Assembly (NCBI GenBank): GCA_021372535.1
Contig: JAJFUH010000234.1
Location: 47,038 to 111,037, forward strand
Direction of reading: 5' to 3'
DNA from: a bacterium
GTDB taxonomy: Bacteria; Latescibacterota; Latescibacteria; Latescibacterales; Latescibacteraceae
Length of the DNA stretch: 64,000 nt
A program made the position numbers and the translations under genes. The stretch's first letter is position 1; each line of letters begins with the position of its first letter. Below, piece after piece: positions 26,545-34,947 of the stretch. The notes beneath the pieces are model-generated. The model made no database searches. It saw nothing but the letters and a program-made list of their open reading frames with translations, and had not been told where the DNA came from.

Positions 26545-27810
26545 TTATTTCCTTATATTGAGCGCCACAACCGTATCGATAGGATCCCTGTTCTGCACGG
26601 GAAGTTTCAGAATCGTTCCCATGGCCGTCGTCTCGAAGTCGACCTTTCTGCCGTCGAGCATTGCAGCCCCGGCGACAGTTCCGACCGTTGCAGGCAGGGC
26701 AACGACACCGGCGTTTTCGTCGAGCACATGCACGTACACCGTGTTCCCCTTGTGCGTCGTCACACCCCAGCTCTGCGGCGGCACCGGACCGCCCCGGGTA
26801 CCATAGATGCTCTCGCCGTTGACTTTCATCCAGCCGCCGATTTCTTTGAGACGGTCGACCTGACGCTGTTCGATTTTCCCGTTCGGCATCGGGCCCACAT
26901 TGAGCAGCAGGTTGCCGTCGCCGCCCGCGCACATGACGAGGATATGAATGCAGTCCCGGAGCGATTTTACACGGTCATCCGGTTTCCATGCCCATTGATC
27001 GCCGATGGTCATGCACGATTCCCATGCGCGGTCGGTCTGGAACGTCCCGATCTGCTGCTCAGGGGTGCCGAAATCGGCTTCGAGCCCGGCGCGGTTGTTG
27101 ATGATGATATGAGGCTGGAGCTCGCGGATCATCTTGAACATGGCCTGCGAATCCCAGTCCTGGGCAGTGCCTCCGAGACCGTCAAACCACATGATGTCCA
27201 CCTGGCCGTAGTTCGTGCAGAGCTCGCGAATCTGACCGTGCAGATATTTGATGTAGTCGGTGTGACGGGCTGTACGATAATCCGGATGATGCCAGTCGGG
27301 CGGCGAATAGTAGAATCCGAGCCTGAGCCCGGCATCGTGGCATGCCTTCGCGAGCTCGGCTACGACATCCCGTCTGAACGGGCTATCCGGGCTCGTTATC
27401 TTGTAATCGGTGAGCTTGCTGTCGAACTCGCAGAAACCGTCGTGATGTTTCGTGGTGAAAACGAGGTACTTCATCCCCGCGGCCTTTGCAATGGCGACCC
27501 ATTCCTGTGCGTTGAACTCCACGGGATTGAACTGCTTGTAGAGATTATCGTAGACATCGACCGGAATTTCACCGGTGGTTTTATCGTTACGTCCCCGGCG
27601 TTCGCCTCCCCTCGACCAGCCGATCTCGGTTCCTTTCAGGCTCACGGGTCCCCAGTGGATGAAAAACCCGAACCGGGCATCCTTCCACCACTGCATGTCC
27701 TCCGGGCTCGCCTTGAGGTATGGCTGGGCATTCACAGAACTGGTGACGGAACAGAACACGAAGACAGATATGACCGCACAGATTACGCACAATTGTACAA
27801 TCGGTTTCAT
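26545..27810 (-). CDS. Secreted alpha-L-fucosidase (GH29)
   Basis: ATG 27810 is chosen because it opens a signal peptide (MKPIVQLCVICAVISVFVF); an upstream start would add 29 basic residues. The 421-residue protein has the GH29 barrel: WWKDARFGFFIHWGPVS, KYLVFTTKHHDGFCEFDS, RLGFYYSPPDWHHPDYR, and VDIMWFDGLGG whose Asp is the expected catalytic nucleophile. It removes fucose from glycans such as algal or mucin fucans. Downstream are a deacetylase-like lipoprotein and purL on the same strand; the role is presumably glycan degradation. Confidence 0.93.
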   Translation of the reverse strand: MKPIVQLCVICAVISVFVFCSVTSSVNAQPYLKASPEDMQWWKDARFGFFIHWGPVSLKGTEIGWSRGGERRGRNDKTTGEIPVDVYDNLYKQFNPVEFNAQEWVAIAKAAGMKYLVFTTKHHDGFCEFDSKLTDYKITSPDSPFRRDVVAELAKACHDAGLRLGFYYSPPDWHHPDYRTARHTDYIKYLHGQIRELCTNYGQVDIMWFDGLGGTAQDWDSQAMFKMIRELQPHIIINNRAGLEADFGTPEQQIGTFQTDRAWESCMTIGDQWAWKPDDRVKSLRDCIHILVMCAGGDGNLLLNVGPMPNGKIEQRQVDRLKEIGGWMKVNGESIYGTRGGPVPPQSWGVTTHKGNTVYVHVLDENAGVVALPATVGTVAGAAMLDGRKVDFETTAMGTILKLPVQNRDPIDTVVALNIRK

Positions 27811-27910
27811 GGTGTTTGTTCTCCTTTTCCGGCATTTGCACACCGAAAACCATGTGTTATTGTAAAACCTGATCTGATACACTCGCTTCCGGGTCACTTC
27901 CCGCGCTATC

Positions 27911-29044
27911 TCACTTTTTTATTGCGGTCCATGCATCTCCCCTCAGGGGAATCGAGATAAAGTACGGTTTCTCATTGGGAAGGACATCGATACGAATTTT
28001 GTTGTCTGCCACCGTAAAGTCTGTTACGCCCTCAATTGCCGGTTCGATATGAACGGTTTCCGCCTGCACCCCATGGTCGAACGTCAATTCCAGTGTCAGC
28101 GGCTGGTCATATATCCCGTTATCGAGACCGTCGCAAAACTTCACTTTATAGGTCAGTATCGACTTGCTGACATCGACATCGTCGATATCGACATAAAAGG
28201 CATTCCGTTCCTGAATATAGCATGCAACCATATCCGTGTTGCCGCTCCAGAAATCGCTCGCGGCGATCAGGTCGATATCCTTGATAAACTCCTCGCGGGG
28301 ATAGTATCCCCAGCTGTCCGGAAACCCGAGCGCATGGTACATGATAATGAGCCATGCCTTTTTATCGAGGCAGGTCATCAGAAGCGGCCCCATCTCGTCG
28401 TGGTTCTGGACATAATAGCTGTAGTTCTGCCCGACCACGAGCGAAGGGAGATACTGCCAGTTCGTGGGTTCCCTGACATCGTCGGGGCAGATGTATATGA
28501 GGTTGCGGTCCAGCTCGGCGCCTCGGGCGCAGATGAATCCCGCCTGTTTATTGGCGAGCTGCGTCGTCACTTTGTACGCCGAGCTTCCGGGATAAGCGTA
28601 TGCCCTCGGATGTAATCCCCATTCTTTCATGAGATCGTAGCAGGTCTTGAACGAGGTATAACAGAATTCGTAATCGTAATCGTCATGGAGAACATGGGTG
28701 TGACCGTGGCCGTAAAAATGGGTACCACGCGGGATAGCCTCGTCACGCATCCGCGCCACGATCTCCGGATACTTTTCATACGAGCTGGTCACAAGCTCGT
28801 GATCCATGCGAAGTCCTCTGCTCAACACTTCGTCGTCGATGGAATCGACATCCTTGTTTCTTCCCCATGGCGAATCATAATTGATGGATACAGCCGCCGT
28901 TTTTCCCTTGTACCATTTCAGAACGCTCACCTCGAAAACAGGTTTTTCAAAATAATTCTCATGGGTGACAGGATTGTTATTGTCACTGCACCCTGCAATG
29001 ACCATTATCACGGGAAAAATGGGATATATCCATGGTATCTTCAT
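27911..29044 (-). CDS. Polysaccharide-deacetylase-like lipoprotein
   Basis: The ATG at 29044 opens a lipoprotein signal peptide ending in VIMVIAGC (residue 18 or so) and has GGGGGAAC upstream. Of 377 residues the first 250 are like the NodB/CE4 polysaccharide deacetylase fold: SINYDSPW, MDHELVTSSY, GHGHTHVLHDDYDYEFCYTS with a potential metal-binding His cluster, and RAYAYPGSSA; the last 100 residues form a beta-rich domain. The typical TFDDG motif is altered to SINYDSPWG, so catalytic activity is uncertain. The gene starts 14 bases after purL and may be cotranscribed with it. Confidence 0.65.
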   Translation of the reverse strand: MKIPWIYPIFPVIMVIAGCSDNNNPVTHENYFEKPVFEVSVLKWYKGKTAAVSINYDSPWGRNKDVDSIDDEVLSRGLRMDHELVTSSYEKYPEIVARMRDEAIPRGTHFYGHGHTHVLHDDYDYEFCYTSFKTCYDLMKEWGLHPRAYAYPGSSAYKVTTQLANKQAGFICARGAELDRNLIYICPDDVREPTNWQYLPSLVVGQNYSYYVQNHDEMGPLLMTCLDKKAWLIIMYHALGFPDSWGYYPREEFIKDIDLIAASDFWSGNTDMVACYIQERNAFYVDIDDVDVSKSILTYKVKFCDGLDNGIYDQPLTLELTFDHGVQAETVHIEPAIEGVTDFTVADNKIRIDVLPNEKPYFISIPLRGDAWTAIKK

Positions 29045-29058
29045 GCGTGTTCCCCCTG

Positions 29059-31908
29059 TTACACAACTCTCAGCGGCTCCTGCCATGCTTTTTTCAGGTC
29101 GAAAATGTTCTCGTCGACCACGGTGCCGTTCGAGCTCTCGATGATGAGACGATCGTTGCCGGTAGTCTTTCCGATGATGGCAAAAGGTACATCTCTGAGG
29201 ATATAAGAAACCTCGTTTATGTGATCGGGCCGTATTTCGATAATGAACCGTGAATTCGATTCGCTGAAAAGGATGTGGTCAACGCGCATCGGAGTTTCCG
29301 TCGGAACGAGAATAAGGTCCGCTGCGGCGCCGATACCGCCCGCAAACGCCATCTCGGCAAGCGCGACACCGATGCCGCCCTCGGAACAGTCGTGACATGA
29401 CTCAATGAGACCGTGCCGCATGGCGGTATGGAGCGCGATCATGGTCGCGCGGGCTGTCTGAACATCCACGGTCGGGACGGAATTTCCCACAGCGCCGTGG
29501 ATATCCCAGTAATGCGAACCTCCCATTTCGGTTCTGGTCAGTCCGACAATCAGAATCATGTTATCGGGACACTTGAAATCCATCGTGACGGCCTTTGTAA
29601 CATTATCCATGACGCACAGGGCGCTGATGAGGAGAGTCGGGGGTATCCTGATCACCTTGTTGCCATAGATGAATTCGTTCCGGAGGCTGTCCTTGCCGGA
29701 AATGAACGGCGTCCCGAAACCGACAGCGCCATCATAACAACCCTGTGATGCCCGCACGAGATCGCCGAGACGGTCGGGAATGGTTGTGTTTCCCCATGCG
29801 AAGTTATCAAGCAGCACGGTCTGGAGGATATTGCCGCCGACAGCGGTAATCTGCCTGAGCGCCTCATCGATGACCGACATGGCCATGTGATAGGGATCGA
29901 TCACGCCGTATTTGGGATTGATGCCGCTCGCCACCGCAATACCGCGGTTGCTGCCAAGCTTCGGACGAAGAACGCAGGCATCCGAGGGGCCGTCGTTCGA
30001 TTCGCCGGTCAGAGGCTTCACGATGCTTCCGGCCTGAACCTCGTGATCGTACTGGCGGATAATCCACTCTTTGGAGCATACATTCCATGCGCCGAGAATC
30101 TTTTTAAGCGGATCGCCGAGATACGCAGGACAGGGGAAATCCGGCTCCGGGTACGAGGGCTGATTCCATGAGGCAGTCCGTTCGAGTCTCGGTACTCCGC
30201 CGTGCAGGAAATCGCAATCGAACTCGCCTACGGTGACACCGTGATAACGGAGCGTCATGACGCCGTTTCCGGTAAACGTCCCGATCACGACTGCCTCGAC
30301 ATCCTCGGCCTCGAAGACACCGAGCAGCTCCGTCACCCTGTCGGGCGGTACTGCGAGCACCATGCGCTCCTGAGCTTCCGACACCCAGATTTCCCAGTAT
30401 TTGAGTCCCTCGTACTTGAGGGGAACCTTTTCAAGGTCGACCACGGCGCCGGTTTCCCTGCCCATTTCGCCGACTGCGCTCGACAGCCCGCCCGCGCCGC
30501 AGTCGGTGAGGGCGGAATAGAGGCCACGGTCGCGGGCAATGAGAAGGGTATCGGTCATCTTTTTTTCCTGGATGGCATTCCCGATCTGGACAGCATGCGA
30601 GGATGTCGTTTCGCTTTCCTCGGTGACCTCGGTGGAGGAGAGTGTTGCGCCGTGGATGCCGTCACGGCCTGTTCTGCCGCCGATAAGCACGATCACATCG
30701 CCGTCGGAAACCTTCTTGAACGAGCATTCCTTCGGCATGATGCCGATGGTGCCGCAGTAGACTATCGGATTGCCCACATAGTGCCGGTCGAAACATACCG
30801 CGCCGTTCGGTGTCGGGATTCCCATCCTGTTGCCGTAGTCGCGGACACCCGAGACAACGCCTTTCATGACCCTCCGCGGGTGGAGCGCTCCCGGCGGCAC
30901 ATCCTTTAGCGCCATATCGGGCGGTGCGAAACAGAATACATCGGTGTTCATGATCGGTTTTGCGCCGAGCCCCGTTCCGAGCACGTCGCGGATAACGCCG
31001 CCGATGCCGGTGCCGGCCCCGCCGTACGGTTCGAGCGAGGAGGGGAAATTGTGCGTCTCGACCTTGAAATTGATGTTGTCCGCGTCATCGAACCGTATCA
31101 CGCCGGCGTTGTCCTCGAACACGCTCACGCACATGTCGTGGTCGATCTCCCGTGTTGCCCTGACAATGGTCTGTTTGAGGAGGTTGTCGATGATCTCGCC
31201 ATTGTAATTGATGATGCCGCGGAAGGTCTTGTGAACGCAGTGCTCGCTCCATGTCTGGGCGAATGTTTCCAGCTCAACATCGGAGGGATTTCTGCCGAGC
31301 TTTTTGTAATGATCCCTGAGCGTCCGCATCTCGTCGAGGTTGAGCGACAGAAAACGGTCCCGCGACAGGCTTGTCAATCCCGCGTCATCGAGGCCGAGAA
31401 GGTCGATTTCGATGCGGTCGACACCCTCGACCGGTTTCGCATGGAGAAACGCCTCTTCGCCCGGTTCGGCGACATGCTGGATTATCTTGTTCACAAGGAG
31501 CTTGTCGGTAAGCAGGCGGATATCGGCCTGTGAAACCGTCCCAGATATCTCATACCGCTTCATGGTCTTCGCCCCTGTCACCGTGGAGACTCCCATATCC
31601 CTGAGCGCTTTGTACAGCGAGCCCTCGACCGGGTCCATGACGCCGTGGTTATAGGCGACTTCGATAACCTGTCCCTTACCTTCAGGATTGTCGTCAACAG
31701 CGTAATCCTGGGTTATTTTATCGGCAAGAAGCTCCCCGGCAATCCGTGCAATATCTCCGTCGGGGATGTCCCCCTCGAACAGGTAGACATCGCTGACCCT
31801 GACATCCGTTATGCCTTTCACGCCGAGATCGAGCGCATCCTTTTTGACACCTTCGCCGCGGCTGTCCGTAAACTCCGGGCGGGTGCTCAGTGTGACTCGT
31901 CTGACCAC
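29059..31908 (-). CDS. purL: FGAM synthase PurL with fused tandem PurS-like domains (PurSL)
   Basis: 949 residues, starting at GTG 31908 with GAGGGGG before it. Ordinary stand-alone PurL is about 730 residues; the extra 160 at the N-terminus contain two related alpha/beta units, residues about 1-75 and 80-155, resembling PurS (the small dimerising subunit). The PurL part then shows TFAQTWSEHCVHKTF, ETHNFPSSLEPYGGAGTGIGG, GGRTGRDGIHGAT, DCGAGGLSSAVGEMGRE and CHDCSEGGIGVALAEMAF. PurQ is a separate gene at 22853. It catalyses ATP-dependent conversion of FGAR to FGAM. No stand-alone purS was seen. Confidence 0.92.
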   Translation of the reverse strand: MVRRVTLSTRPEFTDSRGEGVKKDALDLGVKGITDVRVSDVYLFEGDIPDGDIARIAGELLADKITQDYAVDDNPEGKGQVIEVAYNHGVMDPVEGSLYKALRDMGVSTVTGAKTMKRYEISGTVSQADIRLLTDKLLVNKIIQHVAEPGEEAFLHAKPVEGVDRIEIDLLGLDDAGLTSLSRDRFLSLNLDEMRTLRDHYKKLGRNPSDVELETFAQTWSEHCVHKTFRGIINYNGEIIDNLLKQTIVRATREIDHDMCVSVFEDNAGVIRFDDADNINFKVETHNFPSSLEPYGGAGTGIGGVIRDVLGTGLGAKPIMNTDVFCFAPPDMALKDVPPGALHPRRVMKGVVSGVRDYGNRMGIPTPNGAVCFDRHYVGNPIVYCGTIGIMPKECSFKKVSDGDVIVLIGGRTGRDGIHGATLSSTEVTEESETTSSHAVQIGNAIQEKKMTDTLLIARDRGLYSALTDCGAGGLSSAVGEMGRETGAVVDLEKVPLKYEGLKYWEIWVSEAQERMVLAVPPDRVTELLGVFEAEDVEAVVIGTFTGNGVMTLRYHGVTVGEFDCDFLHGGVPRLERTASWNQPSYPEPDFPCPAYLGDPLKKILGAWNVCSKEWIIRQYDHEVQAGSIVKPLTGESNDGPSDACVLRPKLGSNRGIAVASGINPKYGVIDPYHMAMSVIDEALRQITAVGGNILQTVLLDNFAWGNTTIPDRLGDLVRASQGCYDGAVGFGTPFISGKDSLRNEFIYGNKVIRIPPTLLISALCVMDNVTKAVTMDFKCPDNMILIVGLTRTEMGGSHYWDIHGAVGNSVPTVDVQTARATMIALHTAMRHGLIESCHDCSEGGIGVALAEMAFAGGIGAAADLILVPTETPMRVDHILFSESNSRFIIEIRPDHINEVSYILRDVPFAIIGKTTGNDRLIIESSNGTVVDENIFDLKKAWQEPLRVV

Positions 31909-32075
31909 GGTGACCCCCTCTATGGTATATATGACTCCGGTGCGGGATTACTTTTATGTATGAACACGTTTGAATATACCTTATGAAACGGGAGGTGTCA
32001 AAAGCTTTGATTGAGAATCTGCACACATATTGAATAACCTCAGGCAGAACCTCGTTTTTTTGTACAAAAAAACAC

Positions 32076-32104
32076 TTGACAAAAATGTTTTACCACGGTA
32101 AATT
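32076..32104 (+). promoter_or_regulatory. Candidate sigma-70-type promoter of the 32196 gene
   Basis: TTGACA at 32076 followed, after exactly 17 bases, by TAAATT at 32099, giving a leader of about 85 bases before the ATG at 32196. This is one of the best canonical matches in the window. Confidence 0.65.
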
Positions 32105-32195
32105 TTACTGTGTAAAGTTTCTGCCGCTGTTATCGACCAGACTCACATGGAGTTTGATCGAATGTTTTAATGTGTTTCCGTGGAAGGAGAAAGTC

Positions 32196-33665
32196 ATGAA
32201 AAATGGTATTGTGCTTTTGTTAGCAGCCTGTTTTCTCGTCAGCGCCGCTTCGGTGTTCGGCGATGAGAACGAGGTTTACGGACAGCAGGTGCTCGCACTC
32301 GACAGAGAAAGTTTTCAGAATTATCCTGTTCCATGGCCCACACCCGGAACAAAACCGTCCGACGAATGGCTCGAATGGGAAACTCGCAGAACGCTGGCCA
32401 GCTATCAGCTTAATCCGGTCTGGCTGCCCGACGGGCAGACGATAGCGTGCTCGAACGGGGCGGGAGCTTATTCGAGCATCTTTCTCGTCCCTGTCGACGG
32501 CGGCGATCCCGTCCGTTTCTATACCTGCTTCTGGGTCTACCAGGGATACTATATAGGAAGCACGTATAACCGACCCGCGTGTATGACGCCGGATGGCGAG
32601 GAAATCGTTTTCGAGACGCATATCATCGACGAGTCCCGGGGAACCCAGGTGACACTGCATTTCAATTCGGACGGCGCATACAGCGGATGCGGTGTATCGA
32701 ATCCTGTCCCGGTGATTCAGGCGATCAACATTCATACGAAAGAGGTTCGCACACTTGTCGAAGAAGCGGCGAATTGCAAATTCAGTCATAATGGAAAATA
32801 TTTTGCATATTTCAATCAGACATACGACGGAGTGAAGAACGACAATTTCGTTGTTCAGGATACGGAAACCGGCTGTGAATGGACTCTTCCCGTTAACTGG
32901 GAGTACTGCTTCTCGGCGGATGACGAATATATCATTTATGCGGATTATACAAATGGCGGGCAGCTTTTCAGAATACCTGTGGCGGGAGGCGCGCCCGAAC
33001 AGATAACGTTCGATACCGGCGATGAGTTGACGACTGTCCACAGCAGTCTCGAATGTTCACCGGACGGCAAATGGATTCTCTTCAGCGGCAACGGCGGGCC
33101 TCGGAGCAACACTATAAGCGATTCCACGGGCTCGCACAGCTACAGCATGGGCGCCATTCCCAAACTGTGCGCTTATAATTTCTATACCGGCGAGACGATA
33201 GAATTCTTCCCGAGAGCCCCGGCAATCTCGTCACGGTGGGCGATATTTTCACCGGACGGTACCCGGTTCTGCTATGTGTATGAAAACAGCGACCAGCGCC
33301 ACCAGTCGATAGAGATATACGTCAAAGATTTCGATTGCTCATCGGTGAACATGTCCCTTCAGACAGCCGTCGATGCCTCGCAGCCTTCCGGTTTCGCCCT
33401 GCTCGGCAACTATCCCAACCCGTTCAATCCCTCGACGACCATCGAATTCACCCTGCCGGAGGCCGGATTCGCGGATCTCGTCATTTACAGCATCACGGGC
33501 CAGAAAGTCAGGGAACTCGTTTCGGATTACATGACGGAGGGCAGGCACAGCTCCGTATGGGACAGCCGTGACGATTTCGGCCAGCCTGTGTCGGCGGGTG
33601 TGTATGTTTCGCGGCTCCGTATGAACGGCACGGCGGCGTCAATAAAAATAACGTTGATGAAATGA
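32196..33665 (+). CDS. Secreted TolB-like beta-propeller with C-terminal sorting/FlgD-like module
   Basis: ATG 32196 follows GGAAGGAGAAAGTC; the frame is open 40 codons upstream but the signal peptide (MKNGIVLLLAACFLVSAASVFG) fixes the start. The 489-residue protein has WD40-like/TolB propeller blades (LPDGQTIACSNG, MTPDGEEIVFETHI, FSADDEYIIYAD, CSPDGKWILFSG, FSPDGTRFCYVYEN) and a final 83-residue module, PNPFNPSTTIEFTLPEAG...VSAGVYVSRL, typical of T9SS-type A sorting/FlgD-Ig tails. It is probably secreted and anchored or released at the cell surface; its ligand is unknown. Confidence 0.85.
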   Translation: MKNGIVLLLAACFLVSAASVFGDENEVYGQQVLALDRESFQNYPVPWPTPGTKPSDEWLEWETRRTLASYQLNPVWLPDGQTIACSNGAGAYSSIFLVPVDGGDPVRFYTCFWVYQGYYIGSTYNRPACMTPDGEEIVFETHIIDESRGTQVTLHFNSDGAYSGCGVSNPVPVIQAINIHTKEVRTLVEEAANCKFSHNGKYFAYFNQTYDGVKNDNFVVQDTETGCEWTLPVNWEYCFSADDEYIIYADYTNGGQLFRIPVAGGAPEQITFDTGDELTTVHSSLECSPDGKWILFSGNGGPRSNTISDSTGSHSYSMGAIPKLCAYNFYTGETIEFFPRAPAISSRWAIFSPDGTRFCYVYENSDQRHQSIEIYVKDFDCSSVNMSLQTAVDASQPSGFALLGNYPNPFNPSTTIEFTLPEAGFADLVIYSITGQKVRELVSDYMTEGRHSSVWDSRDDFGQPVSAGVYVSRLRMNGTAASIKITLMK

Positions 33666-33701
33666 GATAACCGGCAATCTCCGTTTCACAACAGGATAAC
33701 C

Positions 33702-33735
33702 AAAAGGCATCCCTGAAAACGGGATGCCTTTTTTT
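33702..33735 (+). terminator. Rho-independent terminator of the propeller gene
   Basis: AAAAGGCATCCC, loop TGAAAAC, GGGATGCC and a T7 run: strong stem with A/T flanks, 37 bases after the stop. Confidence 0.92.
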
Positions 33736-33741
33736 GCCCGG

Positions 33742-33908
33742 ATTTATCTGAAAATGCATCTACGGTTCCCGGCGCTGAAGCCCCGTCCTGGTGTCATAAG
33801 TCCCTGTAACGCCGTTATTCCCGAATCGTTAATCGGGAATCCATATGCAGCCTGCATACATTTTTCATCCTTCGTTGTGACCTGCCCTGGTCATGGAGGT
33901 TATTCATG
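33742..33908 (+). repeat. Dispersed repeat family B, copy 1 (about 167 bp)
   Basis: A long repeat immediately after the terminator, from ATTTATCTGAAAATGCATCT to ATGGAGGTTATTCAT. It has ATTCCCGAATC-gttaa-TCGGGAATCC as an internal hairpin and CCTTCGTTGTGACC near its end. About three quarters of the bases match copy 2 at 56815-56980; a 44-base fragment of the 3' end recurs at 59317-59360. The rest of the gap to phoB (33909-34260) is AT-rich and carries the GGCAACC repeat and the Pho box. Confidence 0.85.
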
Positions 33909-34011
33909 AAAATAGTTTACCATACTCGCCGCGCTGCGCTGCATCGCAGCAGGAAGGCACAAAAAATCATAACGGATTATTATACCTGACGAAATAATTG
34001 TTCGTGTTTTT

Positions 34012-34112
34012 TTATTGTAGGGGCAACCCCCCGTGGTTGCCAACTGTAGAACAAATCCGTGTTTCATTAAATTTTTGTAAATAGATCGGGTTATGCGTTT
34101 ATATATTATTCC
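34012..34112. repeat. GGCAACC palindrome and tail of repeat family A
   Basis: GTAGGGGCAACCCCCCGTGG followed by TTGCC forms a hairpin of a widespread intergenic type. Right after it AAATCCGTGTTTCATTAAAT and AGATCGGGTTA match the tail of repeat A near 6590 and 50790 in complementary orientation. Confidence 0.6.
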
Positions 34113-34179
34113 GATTCAGTGCATGACATTTAACGCCATGATACATATATTGTAATTCACACGAATTACTTATCTTTTT

Positions 34180-34198
34180 CTAACAAATGGCTAACATT
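34180..34198 (+). promoter_or_regulatory. Candidate Pho box upstream of phoB
   Basis: CTAACAAATGGCTAACATT: two CTAACA units exactly 11 bp apart, the same period as the E. coli Pho box (CTGTCATAAAG repeated). It ends about 62 bases before the phoB ATG. Similar 11-bp pairs occur at 36768 and 38322. Binding is inferred, not shown. Confidence 0.55.
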
Positions 34199-34260
34199 CG
34201 GCGTTTATTTTTTCATCCATACCTGATGTATCACCAAAAACCGATGCAGAGGCGAAACGG

Positions 34261-34947
34261 ATGGCGAAAGAAAAAATACTCGTGATCGATGACGAAGAAG
34301 ACCTGCTGAAACTGGTCCGCTACAACCTTGAGAATTATGGTTACACGGTCGATTGTTTCGGAACCGGGGAAGATGGTCTCGATGGGATACGGTCGGCGGC
34401 GCCTGACTTGGTTCTGCTCGATCTCATGCTTCCCGGTATCGACGGGCTCGATATATGCCGAATACTGAAAAACGATTCCAGGACATCACACATTCCGGTC
34501 ATCATGCTTACCGCAAAAGGCGAGGAAGCGGATATCGTGACCGGTCTCGAACTGGGCGCTGATGACTATATCACGAAACCCTTCAGCCCGAGAGTTCTGG
34601 TGGCGCGGATCAAATCGGTTCTTCGGAGGAACCGTAATGTGGATACGAATGGCGTGTATGCGAACCATGGGATCATTCTCAATACGAAAAAACGCGAAAC
34701 CCTTGTCGATGGGAACCCGGTCGATCTCACCGCAACAGAGTTTGAAATCCTGCTGATGGTCATGCGCAAGCCCGGCTGGGTTTTTACCCGAAGCCAGATC
34801 ATCAATGCGATAAAAGGGAACGATTACCCTGTGACCGACCGTTCTATCGATGTCCAGATAGTCGGATTGAGAAAAAAACTCGGCGATTCCGGGAAATACG
34901 TCGAAACGGTCCGCGGAGTGGGATACCGGCTGAAGGATAAGCCATGA
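34261..34947 (+). CDS. phoB: Phosphate regulon response regulator PhoB
   Basis: OmpR/PhoB-family two-component regulator, 228 residues. Receiver domain (1-120) has the acidic pocket DDEED (10-14), phosphoacceptor Asp54 (LVLLDLMLPG), Thr84 and Lys107 (YITKPFSP); winged-helix DNA-binding domain at about 130-226 (VDLTATEFEILLMVMRKPGWVFTRSQII, DVQIVGLRKKLG, ETVRGVGYRLKDKP). Adjacent phoR overlaps by four bases, and the porin and pst genes follow, so PhoB rather than another family member is the best assignment. Autoregulation is suggested by the box at 34180. Confidence 0.9.
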   Translation: MAKEKILVIDDEEDLLKLVRYNLENYGYTVDCFGTGEDGLDGIRSAAPDLVLLDLMLPGIDGLDICRILKNDSRTSHIPVIMLTAKGEEADIVTGLELGADDYITKPFSPRVLVARIKSVLRRNRNVDTNGVYANHGIILNTKKRETLVDGNPVDLTATEFEILLMVMRKPGWVFTRSQIINAIKGNDYPVTDRSIDVQIVGLRKKLGDSGKYVETVRGVGYRLKDKP

